Shown here in pieces: positions 49,411 through 57,512 of a DNA stretch of 64,000 bases (positions are counted from its first letter, which is position 1; each line of letters starts with the position of its first letter). Made by a program: the position numbers and the translations under genes. Under the pieces are notes generated by a model. It was not told where the DNA came from. It saw only the letters and a program-made list of their open reading frames with translations, and ran no database searches. The stretch spans positions 186,001 through 250,000 of the forward strand of contig NZ_LAQL01000007.1 in NCBI RefSeq assembly GCF_001026905.1, in the 5' to 3' direction. The stretch comes from Kiloniella spongiae (GTDB taxonomy: Bacteria; Pseudomonadota; Alphaproteobacteria; Kiloniellales; Kiloniellaceae).

Positions 49411-50556
49411 ATGGCGAACACTGACGATTTTGGTTTTGGTACACAAATCCGCAAATCCCCTTATTTTGATGCAACTGTCCGCTGGGGAGCAAAAGCATTT
49501 TCTGTATACAATCATATGTACATCCCCCGTGATTTTGGTAATCCGGAACAGAACTTCTGGAACCTGATAAATGATGCGATCTTGTGCGATGTGGCGGTTG
49601 AGCGGCAGGTCGAAATTACAGGCCCTGATGCGGGAAAATTTGTTCAGTTGTTAACCCCGCGAGATTTATCAAATCTTGCAGTTGGGCAATGTAAGTACAT
49701 TTTGATTACCAATGCTGATGGTGGGATCTTGAATGATCCGATTTTACTGCGCTTGGCAGAGAAGCATTACTGGATATCTCTGGCTGACAGCGATCTCTTG
49801 TTTTGGGCACAGGGGGTTGCAGTTCATTCGGGCTTGGATGTGAAGGTTCGCGAACCTGATGTTTCTCCTCTTCAATTACAGGGGCCCAAATCCGGTGAAG
49901 TGATGAAGGCGCTATTTGGCGAAAGTATTATGGATCTGCGTTACTATTGGCTGCGTGAAGTCAATCTTGATGGAATTCCATTGATCGTTTCACGGACAGG
50001 GTGGTCAAGTGAGCTTGGCTATGAACTTTACCTTCGTGATTCTGCAGATGGTAATGCGTTGTGGGAGAAGATCATGAAAGCAGGTGAGCCTTTGGGATTA
50101 AAGCCCGGACATACATCTTCAATTCGCCGGATAGAGGGTGGGATGCTGTCCTATCATGCAGACATGGATATTCTGACTAATCCTTATGAATTAGGATTGG
50201 ATCGATTAGTTGATTTAAACATGGAAGCAGAGTTTATTGGTAAAGATGCTTTAAAGGCAATCCATCGAAATGGTGTCGCCCGTAAACAGGTTGGCCTTCG
50301 AATTGAGGGGCCGGCACTTAAAGGTCCGAATACAACGTTTTGGTCTGTGCAAAAAGATGATCAAGTTGTGGGAAAGGTGACTTCAGCCGTTTATTCTCCT
50401 CGTCTTGAGCAAAATATTGCCTTGGCGATGGTCGCTGCTGAAGTGGGTGAGATTGGTGCTGTTTTTAGTGTTGAAATGCCGTCTGGGATTGTAAAGGCAA
50501 CTGTTGTAGACAAGCCTTTCTTTGACCCGAAAAAGAAGATTGCTGCCGCAGCCTGA
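49411..50556 (+). CDS. dmdA: DmdA-like GcvT-family protein (candidate dimethylsulfoniopropionate demethylase)
   Basis: 381 residues of the aminomethyltransferase (GcvT) fold. Features I associate with DmdA are VRWGAKAFSVYNHMYIPRDF, VERQVEITGPDAGKFVQLLTP, GGILNDPILL (Asn where GcvT has the catalytic Asp), SLADSDLLFWAQGV and IRRIEGGMLSYHADM. DmdA moves a methyl group from DMSP to tetrahydrofolate, giving methylmercaptopropionate, in marine bacteria. Other GcvT-like demethylases share much of this, so the substrate needs testing. ATG 49411 has AAAGG about 9 nt upstream; an in-frame GTG at 49402 is possible. It is followed by OsmC, crotonase-fold and acyl-CoA ligase genes. Confidence 0.75.
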   Translation: MANTDDFGFGTQIRKSPYFDATVRWGAKAFSVYNHMYIPRDFGNPEQNFWNLINDAILCDVAVERQVEITGPDAGKFVQLLTPRDLSNLAVGQCKYILITNADGGILNDPILLRLAEKHYWISLADSDLLFWAQGVAVHSGLDVKVREPDVSPLQLQGPKSGEVMKALFGESIMDLRYYWLREVNLDGIPLIVSRTGWSSELGYELYLRDSADGNALWEKIMKAGEPLGLKPGHTSSIRRIEGGMLSYHADMDILTNPYELGLDRLVDLNMEAEFIGKDALKAIHRNGVARKQVGLRIEGPALKGPNTTFWSVQKDDQVVGKVTSAVYSPRLEQNIALAMVAAEVGEIGAVFSVEMPSGIVKATVVDKPFFDPKKKIAAAA

Positions 50557-50599
50557 GTATACTTGAATATTCCGTACCACTAGCAATGGCTTAAAGATT

Positions 50600-51055
50600 A
50601 TGTCTGAACTTTCTATTGAACTTAGCTGGCGGCGCTCTGAAACAGAATTGCGTCCGGGCAAGTATTCCAATGCACATACCGTGCGCTACAATGATACTTA
50701 TGAGATGCAAGTTGACGCTGCACCTGATTGGGGTGGCGATGCAAGCAACACAAATCCGGAACAGGCTTTGGGGGCTGCTCTATCCAGTTGTCACATGATG
50801 ACCTTTTTGGCATTAGCTGCCAAAGCGGGCTGGCCTGTTGCAGGTTTTAAAGATCGTGCGGTTGCTTATTTAGGTAAGAACCCAAAAGGGCAAATGTCCG
50901 TTGTTAAAATTGATCTGCATCCTGTTGTTGCGTTTGACGCTGGCTTCACGGTTGCAGCAGAAGAACTGGACAAGATGCAACATCGTGCGCATCGGTATTG
51001 TTTTATTGCGAATACATTAGCTGATAACGTCGAAATCAACATTTGCACGATTTAG
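50600..51055 (+). CDS. OsmC-family protein
   Basis: 151 residues of the OsmC/Ohr fold. The two redox Cys are in ALSSCHMMTFLALA and AHRYCFIANTLAD, at family spacing, and NPEQALGAALSSC is the conserved helix start. OsmC/Ohr proteins reduce organic or fatty hydroperoxides using thiols. It lies 43 nt after the DmdA-like gene and 12 nt before the crotonase-fold gene, so it is part of the same operon. In a sulfur-methyl pathway it might handle reactive thiol or sulfur by-products, an inference only. Confidence 0.88.
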   Translation: MSELSIELSWRRSETELRPGKYSNAHTVRYNDTYEMQVDAAPDWGGDASNTNPEQALGAALSSCHMMTFLALAAKAGWPVAGFKDRAVAYLGKNPKGQMSVVKIDLHPVVAFDAGFTVAAEELDKMQHRAHRYCFIANTLADNVEINICTI

Positions 51056-51067
51056 GGAGAACGGGCT

Positions 51068-51880
51068 GTGCCAGAGATTGAATCTGATCAGGATATTCTA
51101 ATCAGTGAGAAAGATGTCACCGGGGTCTTGCGACTTACCTTGAATGATAACAGGCGGCGTAATGCGTTATCGGAAGAAATGTTGCGCGAGTTAGACGTCG
51201 CATTTTCCAGCGCAGCCGTGGATAGCTCGGTACGTGTTATTATTTTGGCGGCGAAAGGATCTGTGTTTAGTTCTGGCCATAACCTTAAGGAGATGACTTC
51301 TGCGCGTGAACATGATGATCGTGGTAGAGCTTATTTTGCCAAAATACTAGCATTATGTGCCAAGGTTATGCAGGGAATTGTCGCTTGTCCGAAACCTGTT
51401 ATTGCTGAAGTCTCTGGGGTTGCTACGGCAGCAGGCTGTCAATTGGTGGCAAGCTGTGATCTCGCCATTGCATCTCAAACAGCTCAATTCAGTACACCGG
51501 GCGTTCATATAGGGCTTTTCTGTTCAACGCCTATGGTCGCTTTATCGCGCAATGTATCAAACAAGCATGCCATGGAAATGCTTTTGACCGGGGATATGAT
51601 TTCTGCGGCCCGGGCTGCAGAAATAGGTTTGATTAACCGGATTACCTCTGAACAAGAATTAAGTGAAGCAGTACTAGCACTGGCGCACAAGATTGCATCA
51701 AAATCCAGTTTGACACTCGCGACTGGGAAACGCGCTTTTTACGAGCAATGTGAAATGAGCTTGTCGAAGGCTTACGAGTACGCATCGAATGTGATGGTTG
51801 AAAATATGCTGGCGTTTGATGCCGAAGAAGGCATCGGCGCTTTTGTTGAAAAGCGCACGCCACAGTGGCGAGATGAATAA
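51068..51880 (+). CDS. Crotonase-fold protein (ECHDC3-like), catalytic glutamates absent
   Basis: 270 residues. Enoyl-CoA hydratase/isomerase fold with the oxyanion-hole stretch FSSGHNLKEM and SGVATAAGCQLVASCDLAIA. The two catalytic Glu of hydratases are not seen: the first position is Gln (AGCQLV where GCELA is usual) and the second is Gly (TPGVHIG where PEI is usual). This pattern, with GLFCSTPMVAL, resembles ECHDC3-type proteins whose reaction is unclear. It is therefore unlikely to be the DmdD hydratase. The GTG start at 51068 has AGGGAG about 8 nt upstream. Confidence 0.87.
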   Translation: MPEIESDQDILISEKDVTGVLRLTLNDNRRRNALSEEMLRELDVAFSSAAVDSSVRVIILAAKGSVFSSGHNLKEMTSAREHDDRGRAYFAKILALCAKVMQGIVACPKPVIAEVSGVATAAGCQLVASCDLAIASQTAQFSTPGVHIGLFCSTPMVALSRNVSNKHAMEMLLTGDMISAARAAEIGLINRITSEQELSEAVLALAHKIASKSSLTLATGKRAFYEQCEMSLSKAYEYASNVMVENMLAFDAEEGIGAFVEKRTPQWRDE

Positions 51881-51902
51881 GCCCGAAATGAGTAGGTTGG
51901 AG

Positions 51903-53555
51903 ATGAGTAATCCCTATAACACCGATCTTGATCGTAATCCTGCTAACTATCAGCCTTTGACCCCTTTGAGCTTTCTCGAACGTGCGGCGAGTGTATTCCC
52001 GAAACATGTGGCAATTATTCATGGTGAATTGCGACGTATCTATGCTGATTTTTATACCCGCTCGCGCCAATTGGCTTCTGCGTTATCGCAACGTGGTATT
52101 AACCGTGGCGATACTGTTTCTGTTTTGCTGGCGAATACACCTGCTATGCTGGAATGTCATTACGGGGTGCCGATGTGCGGGGGCGTGCTGCATTCAATAA
52201 ATACAAGGCTGGATGCGGCGGTCATTGCATTCCAGCTGGATCATGCCGGGGCAAAGGTCGCAATCGTTGATCGGGAATTTATGCCACTGATGCAACAGGC
52301 ACTCGCTTTGGCGACCGTTGCCCCAACGCTTGTTCAGTATGACGATCCTGAATATTCTCAACCGGCGCAGTTGGTTGATAGCCTTGATGTCGATACTCTG
52401 GATTATGAGAAAATGTTATCGCAGGGAGATGCTGAGTTTGACTGGCTGATGCCCGAAGATGAATGGGACGCTATTTCTATAAACTATACGTCCGGTACAA
52501 CGGGTGATCCCAAGGGCGTGGTGTCTCACCACCGGGGCGCTTATTTGTTGGCACAAGGAAATGCTCTGACAACCTCAATGGCTAAACATTCTGTCTATCT
52601 GTGGACGCTTCCGATGTTTCATTGTAATGGCTGGTGCTTTCCTTGGACTCTCTCAGCCGTGATAGGAACGCACGTTTGTCTGAGACAGGTGCGGGCTGAG
52701 CCAATCTGGAATGCATTGGCAGATCACGGTGTGACGCATTTGTGTGGGGCGCCGATCGTTATGTCCTTGATGATTTCTGCTCCAGATAGCGAAAAGCGAG
52801 ATTTGGACCACGCAGTTCAGTTTTTGACTGCGGCGTCTCCTCCACCGCAAAAGCTGTTGGCGGATATGAAGTCTGCCGGATTTGATGTTACCCATTTGTA
52901 CGGTCTCACGGAAACCTATGGACCTGCTGTGGTGAATGATTGGCATCAGGAATGGTCAGATCTGTCGCCGGATCAACAGGCCAGTCTTAAGGCAAGACAG
53001 GGTGTCCGATATTTACCCTTGGAGCAATTGGATGTCATTAACCCGGAAACAATGACACCAGTACCTCGTGACGGCGAAACACTGGGGGAAGTGATGTTCC
53101 GCGGCAATGTTGTAATGAAAGGTTATTTTCGTAATCCAAAGGCAACGAAAGAGGCCTTCGCCGGGGGATGGTTCCATTCCGGTGATTTGGGCGTAATGCA
53201 CCCTGACGGATATATAGAGCTCAAAGACAGGTCGAAGGATATTATTATATCCGGGGGCGAAAATATTTCGTCAATTGAAGTCGAGGAAATTCTTTATCGA
53301 CACCCCGCGGTTGCCGTCGTCGCCGTCGTTGCAATGCCGCATAAAAAATGGGGAGAAACGCCCTGCGCTTTTGTCGAAGTTGCTTCAGATAAGAATGTGA
53401 ACGAAGAGACACTAAATGATTGGTGTCGAGCGCATCTGGCAGCTTACAAAGTTCCGAAAAAGTTTATTTTTACCTCTATCCCCAGGACATCCACAGGGAA
53501 AATACAGAAGTTTGTTTTAAGAGAGCAGGTCGTAAACCTGAATGATGAAGAGTAA
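51903..53555 (+). CDS. Acyl-CoA synthetase (AMP-forming), possible DmdB-type role
   Basis: 550 residues. ANL superfamily: P loop YTSGTTGDPKGV, A5 LYGLTETYGP, A8 hinge GWFHSGDLGVMHPDGY and SKDIIISGGENISS, and catalytic Lys in RTSTGKIQK. The N terminus (NPANYQPLTPLSFLERAA) is that of the AAE-like medium/short-chain group, which differs from the DmdB sequences I remember, so a methylmercaptopropionate ligase role rests on context only. The start is unclear: ATG 51903 (MSNPYNT) fits the family, with weak AGG spacing; ATGs at 51873 and 51888 are in frame. It faces rnpB 18 nt away. Confidence 0.88.
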   Translation: MSNPYNTDLDRNPANYQPLTPLSFLERAASVFPKHVAIIHGELRRIYADFYTRSRQLASALSQRGINRGDTVSVLLANTPAMLECHYGVPMCGGVLHSINTRLDAAVIAFQLDHAGAKVAIVDREFMPLMQQALALATVAPTLVQYDDPEYSQPAQLVDSLDVDTLDYEKMLSQGDAEFDWLMPEDEWDAISINYTSGTTGDPKGVVSHHRGAYLLAQGNALTTSMAKHSVYLWTLPMFHCNGWCFPWTLSAVIGTHVCLRQVRAEPIWNALADHGVTHLCGAPIVMSLMISAPDSEKRDLDHAVQFLTAASPPPQKLLADMKSAGFDVTHLYGLTETYGPAVVNDWHQEWSDLSPDQQASLKARQGVRYLPLEQLDVINPETMTPVPRDGETLGEVMFRGNVVMKGYFRNPKATKEAFAGGWFHSGDLGVMHPDGYIELKDRSKDIIISGGENISSIEVEEILYRHPAVAVVAVVAMPHKKWGETPCAFVEVASDKNVNEETLNDWCRAHLAAYKVPKKFIFTSIPRTSTGKIQKFVLREQVVNLNDEE

Positions 53556-53572
53556 GGTTTGGAGAGATAGAT

Positions 53573-54011
53573 GTCAGACGGTCATAAGCCGGGTTTTGTC
53601 GCTTGCCACAAAGCCGAAGCCCGTGACAACGGAAGGCTATTCATCTGGGATGCTCATTGCTGAGCACCTCTCGCAACTGACCCGGTCGACGATGCGGAAA
53701 AACACCTGATTCCTCAAAACAAAGTTTTGTGAATCTGCCGACCCTATTTAGTTTTGCTCCCGGTGGGGTTTACCATGCCGCTTCCATTTCTGGCCGCGCG
53801 GTGTGCTCTTACCACACCCTTTCACCCTTACCTGCTTGTTGCACTCCATAAAGAAATACAGCCTACAGGTGGTTTGCTTTCTGTGGCACTTTCCCTAGGG
53901 TCGCCCCCGCCGGGCGTTACCCGGCACCGTATTCCCGTGGAGCCCGGACTTTCCTCCCTTTCCGGTTCAGGTCAAACCTGCCAGAAAGAGCAGCCTGTCG
54001 GACCGTCTGAC
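53573..54011 (-). ncRNA. rnpB: RNase P RNA
   Basis: Read on the minus strand it has the conserved RNase P RNA features: GAGGAAAGTCCGGGCTCC near the 5' end, the block GGGTAACGCCCGGCGGGGG, the AGGGTGAAAGGGTG region, GTAAACCCCACC with GGAGCAA, GAGGTGCTC and the 3' part ATGAATAGCC. The ends GTCAGACGGTC and GACCGTCTGAC pair as P1, which sets the limits at about 54011 and 53573. It is the ribozyme part of RNase P that trims tRNA 5' ends. The open frame at 53754-54059 on the other strand is spurious. It lies 9 nt downstream of the amidase stop. Confidence 0.95.
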
Positions 54012-54017
54012 GCGCTA

Positions 54018-54046
54018 GAGTTAGGGGGCTTCCGGTCTGTCGTCAA
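54018..54046 (-). promoter_or_regulatory. Probable promoter of rnpB, overlapping the amidase stop codon
   Basis: Minus strand: TTGACG (54041-54046), 17-nt spacer, TAACTC (54018-54023), then six bases to the RNA 5' end at 54011 and a GC-rich discriminator (TAGCGC). The -10 element contains the amidase TAA stop. Spacing is ideal, though the -10 is degenerate. Confidence 0.55.
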
Positions 54047-54743
54047 GCCGGGAATGTAAATCGGCTAGAATTTGGCAACATTCCAGATCGATTTTCCCAT
54101 CTAGTTTGCTCTGTCGAAAATGTCTCTGGAAGGCAATGATGGCAGCTTTCGTGGTGACACCGGTGGGACTTTCTAGCTCGACCTGATAGCCGTACTCGCC
54201 AAGCTTAGCGATGAAATTCTCTTCTGAAATAGTTTTGCTTTGTGCTGTTGCACTGGGGAAAAAGCCGATGCCTTGTTTTGCTAAAAGTGCCCAATCAAAT
54301 AACTCTCCGGGGTCTTCCTTGCGTTCGGGGGCAATATCGGAATGGGCCAGCACTCGGTGTGCCGGAATAGGATGGCGCTCTAGGATTTCTTCGCTGAGGG
54401 CAGCAACAGCTTTCATCTGTGCAGGTGGAAAACCTCTATATCCCCATTCATGGCCGGGGTTGACGATTTCAATTCCTATAGAGCAGCTATTGATATCTGT
54501 TTCACCGCCCCAGTAAGCTACTCCAGCATGCCACGCACGCTGTTCTTCATGGACGAGTTGAAAAACCTCACCATCTTCTTCGATCAGATAATGGGCACTT
54601 ACCTGTGCTGCTGTACTACACAAGCGTTCAAGTGCGTCTTTGCTCGTTTGCATGCCAGTGTAGTGTAACAAGAGCATATTTATAACGGATCCCTCGGGGC
54701 GCGGGCCAAAGTTTGGAGACTGGAAAGTCGTATTGGTTTTCAT
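54021..54743 (-). CDS. N-acetylmuramoyl-L-alanine amidase, AmpD type with peptidoglycan-binding domain
   Basis: 240 residues. The amidase_2 fold has Zn ligands in LLLHYTG, VLAHSDIAPERKEDPG (His and Asp); VSAHYLIEEDGEVFQLV and WHAGVAYWGG complete the site, and NSCSIGIEIVNPG is a further hallmark. A C-terminal helical peptidoglycan-binding domain follows (about 175-235). There is no signal peptide, so it probably works in the cytosol on recycled anhydro-muropeptides. Its start overlaps the LysR stop as ATGA, and rnpB follows. Confidence 0.9.
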   Translation of the reverse strand: MKTNTTFQSPNFGPRPEGSVINMLLLHYTGMQTSKDALERLCSTAAQVSAHYLIEEDGEVFQLVHEEQRAWHAGVAYWGGETDINSCSIGIEIVNPGHEWGYRGFPPAQMKAVAALSEEILERHPIPAHRVLAHSDIAPERKEDPGELFDWALLAKQGIGFFPSATAQSKTISEENFIAKLGEYGYQVELESPTGVTTKAAIIAFQRHFRQSKLDGKIDLECCQILADLHSRLDDRPEAP

Positions 54744-55738
54744 AAAATACTTTCCATTTCTGCCATCAGTGTTTTGTGTGGTCTGGCTTCAAGCTTTTTC
54801 AAAATTGGATTATGGTCGACGATGTTCTGATTGACAGAGAGTAACCATTGCCTGAATTTTCGCAGGGCTGGTCTGTTTGCTTTGTTTTTGGGACTGACAA
54901 TATGGTAGCGGCCAATCAGGGACACGAGATGAGGAAAAGGCATGACCAGTCGACCAGAAGCTAAATCCTCTTCGGTCATCATCAAATCCCCAAGGGCAAC
55001 CCCGTATCCCATCGCTGCAGCCTGAAGAGCACTATCAGTTGTGTCAAAAGCTTCCCCATGGTTGGGGTCCAGAGATGTCGTTTTTGCTTCTTTGCACCAC
55101 TGTGCCCATTCTCTGTATTTGCTTTGGGAAGTCAGTTGACTCCCGTCTTTATGAGAGCTGCCACAATGTAGAAGCATTACTTCGCTGAGTGAATTCGGAT
55201 CTTGTGGGTTTGAGAGTTTTTGCAAAGTTGAAGGCGCGCAAACAGGCGTCATCCATTCATTTGTAACGACAGTATCGTGAAGCCCGGTTTGCATGCAGTG
55301 ACTATGCAGTATCCCTGCATCAAAATTTTCTCTGTCAAAATCAACCGGAAACCAAGCTGTGGTTAGCCGGATATTGATGTCTGGTTCAAGCTGCTGAAAC
55401 TCTGATAATCGGGGGATGAGCCATCGTACTGCAAAAGAAGGGAAGACTTTTATCGTTAATTCTTCGGATGTTCCGGTCAGTTCTTCGGATATCTCATGCA
55501 CGCGATCAAAAACATCGCTTAAAACGGGGAGAAGTTTTTGTCCGTTATTCGTAAGGCTTAAGCCACGATGTTCCCGTTCAAAAAGCTGGATTTGATAATA
55601 GTCTTCCAGTGTTTTTATCTGGCGGCTAATTGCGCCTTGCGTGACGTTTAGTTCGTCTGCGGCATCGGTAAAACTTAACCTTCTGGCCGCGGCTTCAAAA
55701 GCTTTGAGCGCATTAAGGGGCGGGAGTTGTCGACGCAT
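54740..55738 (-). CDS. LysR-family regulator, GcvA/AmpR type, coupled to the amidase
   Basis: 332 residues. Winged helix-turn-helix PLNALKAFEAAARRLSFTDA, NVTQGAISRQIKTLEDYY, then an effector domain with TIKVFPSFAVRWLIPRLSEF, the GcvA/AmpR pattern. Its stop overlaps the start of the AmpD-like amidase as ATGA, so the two are made together. AmpR regulators respond to muropeptides in other bacteria; here a link to cell-wall recycling is inferred from context. Confidence 0.9.
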   Translation of the reverse strand: MRRQLPPLNALKAFEAAARRLSFTDAADELNVTQGAISRQIKTLEDYYQIQLFEREHRGLSLTNNGQKLLPVLSDVFDRVHEISEELTGTSEELTIKVFPSFAVRWLIPRLSEFQQLEPDINIRLTTAWFPVDFDRENFDAGILHSHCMQTGLHDTVVTNEWMTPVCAPSTLQKLSNPQDPNSLSEVMLLHCGSSHKDGSQLTSQSKYREWAQWCKEAKTTSLDPNHGEAFDTTDSALQAAAMGYGVALGDLMMTEEDLASGRLVMPFPHLVSLIGRYHIVSPKNKANRPALRKFRQWLLSVNQNIVDHNPILKKLEARPHKTLMAEMESIL

Positions 55739-56024
55739 TCTTTTTCCTATGAGAAAAACTCATTCAAGTATGACAAATTCCAGTTTGAATAACAACCCTC
55801 AGTAATCTTAACTATTGATCAGAATTGGAAATTCAGATTTTTATGTGTGATGGAGTTTTGCTGTTATGAGAAAAAATCGACTTATTGCTCAATTTTTGCA
55901 GCGCTTCTCTATCAGTAAAGATGGCTGTGAACTTTATAGCTTGGGTGGCTTTCGTTTTGAGGGCAAAAGGACGAGTAGAGATTTTCTCGTCAAACCAACT
56001 TTACCAGATGTCAAACTTGATATT
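55739..56024. other. Gap between LysR and the FAD oxidoreductase gene
   Basis: 286 bp. It holds the LysR promoter region (AT-rich, with GAGAAAAACTCATTC near 55752) and a possible 81-codon plus-strand frame from 55866 that overlaps the end of the next gene; I do not call that frame. I see no terminator. Confidence 0.3.
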
Positions 56025-57128
56025 TTACCTCTGGATACTCAGAAGAACCTTTTCTGCGATTGCCATAGACGCGGTCAATCCCGGAGATTCAATCCCAAAG
56101 AGGTTTACTAAACCTGGAACGCCGTGGTTGTTTTGATCTTGAATGACAAAATCGACAGCCGGTTTGCCCGGGGCCTGTAATTTGGGGCGGATGCCAGAAT
56201 AATCGGGCGTTAAAGTACCGTCTTTGAGAGCAGGCCAGTACCGTCGAATTGCCTCATAAAAAGGCGTTGATCTATCGGGAGAAACTTCATAGTCCAGTGT
56301 CTCAACCCACTCCACATCGGGCCCAAATCTAATCTGCCCCTCCATATCCAAAGTAACGTGAACGCCGAGTCCTGCTGCTTCTGGAACCGGATATATCAGG
56401 TTAGAAAAGGGCGCTTTGCCGCTAAGACTAAAGTAATTGCCTTTTGCATAGAAAAGATCAGGGACACAGTTTTTGGGAAAATTAATAAGTTTTCCTGCCA
56501 ATATTGGTGCATAAAGTCCCCCTGCATTGACGACAGTTTTCGCGCGAAGAGTCATAGGGCTTTCACCGCCCGTATGAAGAATAATTCCCTGATCGCTGAC
56601 CTCTCCACCTGTAACGGGTGTGTTAAAGGCAATCATACCGCCGTAATTTTCCAGATCGCCCTGAAAAGCGAGAATCAAATTATGAACATCAAGAATGCCA
56701 GTTGATGGTGAATAGAGAGCTTTGGTTGCGTGAAGTTCAGGCTCGCGAGCTTTGATCTCTGATTCTGAAAGGTAATATAAATCATCAACGCCGTTTTTAA
56801 TCGCGCGCTTTCTAATATCTTCCAGCGTGTTTTCTTCTGCTGGGGTCGTCGCAACAATCAGTTTGCCGCAATTTTTATGAGGTACGGCATGATCATGGCA
56901 ATAGCTATAGAGAAGCTCTTTGCCTTTGACGCAAAGTTCTGCCTTTAGGCTGTTTTGAGGATAGTAAATACCGGCATGAATAACACCACTGTTTCTGGCC
57001 GAAATTTCGGATCCGGGCATGGACTCTTTTTCAATGACGATAACTTCGCGTCCAGATAATGCCAGCGCACGAGCACAGGCCATACCAACAACGCCTGCGC
57101 CAATGACAACACAATCAACTTGTTCCAT
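56025..57128 (-). CDS. FAD-dependent oxidoreductase, L-2-hydroxyglutarate oxidase (LhgO)-like
   Basis: 367 residues of the DAO/glycine oxidase superfamily. The N-terminal FAD loop is VVIGAGVVGMACARALA, followed by VIEKESMPGSEISARNSGVIHAGIYY, which is the LhgO-type block; KAKNY-like FYAKGNYFSL and GLGVHVTLDMEGQIRFGPDVEW support the same group. LhgO oxidises L-2-hydroxyglutarate to 2-oxoglutarate and passes electrons to quinone. Sequence alone does not exclude other hydroxy-acids. It lies 8 nt after the small membrane protein gene. Confidence 0.85.
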   Translation of the reverse strand: MEQVDCVVIGAGVVGMACARALALSGREVIVIEKESMPGSEISARNSGVIHAGIYYPQNSLKAELCVKGKELLYSYCHDHAVPHKNCGKLIVATTPAEENTLEDIRKRAIKNGVDDLYYLSESEIKAREPELHATKALYSPSTGILDVHNLILAFQGDLENYGGMIAFNTPVTGGEVSDQGIILHTGGESPMTLRAKTVVNAGGLYAPILAGKLINFPKNCVPDLFYAKGNYFSLSGKAPFSNLIYPVPEAAGLGVHVTLDMEGQIRFGPDVEWVETLDYEVSPDRSTPFYEAIRRYWPALKDGTLTPDYSGIRPKLQAPGKPAVDFVIQDQNNHGVPGLVNLFGIESPGLTASMAIAEKVLLSIQR

Positions 57129-57136
57129 AATTATTC

Positions 57137-57475
57137 TTACTCGCCGAGAAACATCCGAAAATTAACTTTTAAATCTCGTATATAATAGAGCAATGCTATT
57201 ATCGTTGTCGGGTAAAAAGCTAAATAAAATTCAGTGTAAACGTCTCTATATTCAACCTTTTCTCCTGCCGTATGTGATAGGATAGTGTCGAGGAGGTTTG
57301 GGAAGGAAGATACGGCGAGCCAAAGAGTAGTAGCAATTATCCATCCTGATAAAAAGGGCCGTATTCTTAGTAAAGGAGTTTTTTTAGCAAGCCAAATAAG
57401 AGCCCCTGTAATGAGACATGAGAGTATTAAAAGTATGGTGATTTCAAAAAATACATCAAGAACAACGTCGATCAC
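57137..57475 (-). CDS. Small membrane protein, unrecognised
   Basis: 112 residues from GTG 57475. Three hydrophobic segments are seen: ITILLILSCLITGALIWLA, WIIATTLWLAVSSF, and YLAFYPTTIIALLYYI. I know no family. The open frame reaches 57604 but that part overlaps the end of the Uup gene. GGAG lies 12 nt before the GTG, so the start is uncertain. It sits between uup and the FAD oxidoreductase gene, probably in the same transcript. Confidence 0.5.
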   Translation of the reverse strand: MIDVVLDVFFEITILLILSCLITGALIWLAKKTPLLRIRPFLSGWIIATTLWLAVSSFPNLLDTILSHTAGEKVEYRDVYTEFYLAFYPTTIIALLYYIRDLKVNFRMFLGE

Positions 57476-57512
57476 TTTAGTATCTTTCTCCAATGGTAAT
57501 AGATAACTTCCT

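Noticed and set aside
51068-51880. Crotonase-fold gene as DmdD (methylthioacryloyl-CoA hydratase)
   Set aside because: Both catalytic glutamates are replaced (Gln and Gly).
53754-54059. 101-codon open frame on the plus strand
   Set aside because: It lies inside rnpB on the opposite strand; the RNA's conserved sequence and structure explain the bases.
55866-56111. 81-codon plus-strand frame beginning MRKNRLIAQ
   Set aside because: The ribosome site is weak (GGAG 10 nt off), it runs 87 nt into the end of the oppositely oriented oxidoreductase gene, and I recognise no family.
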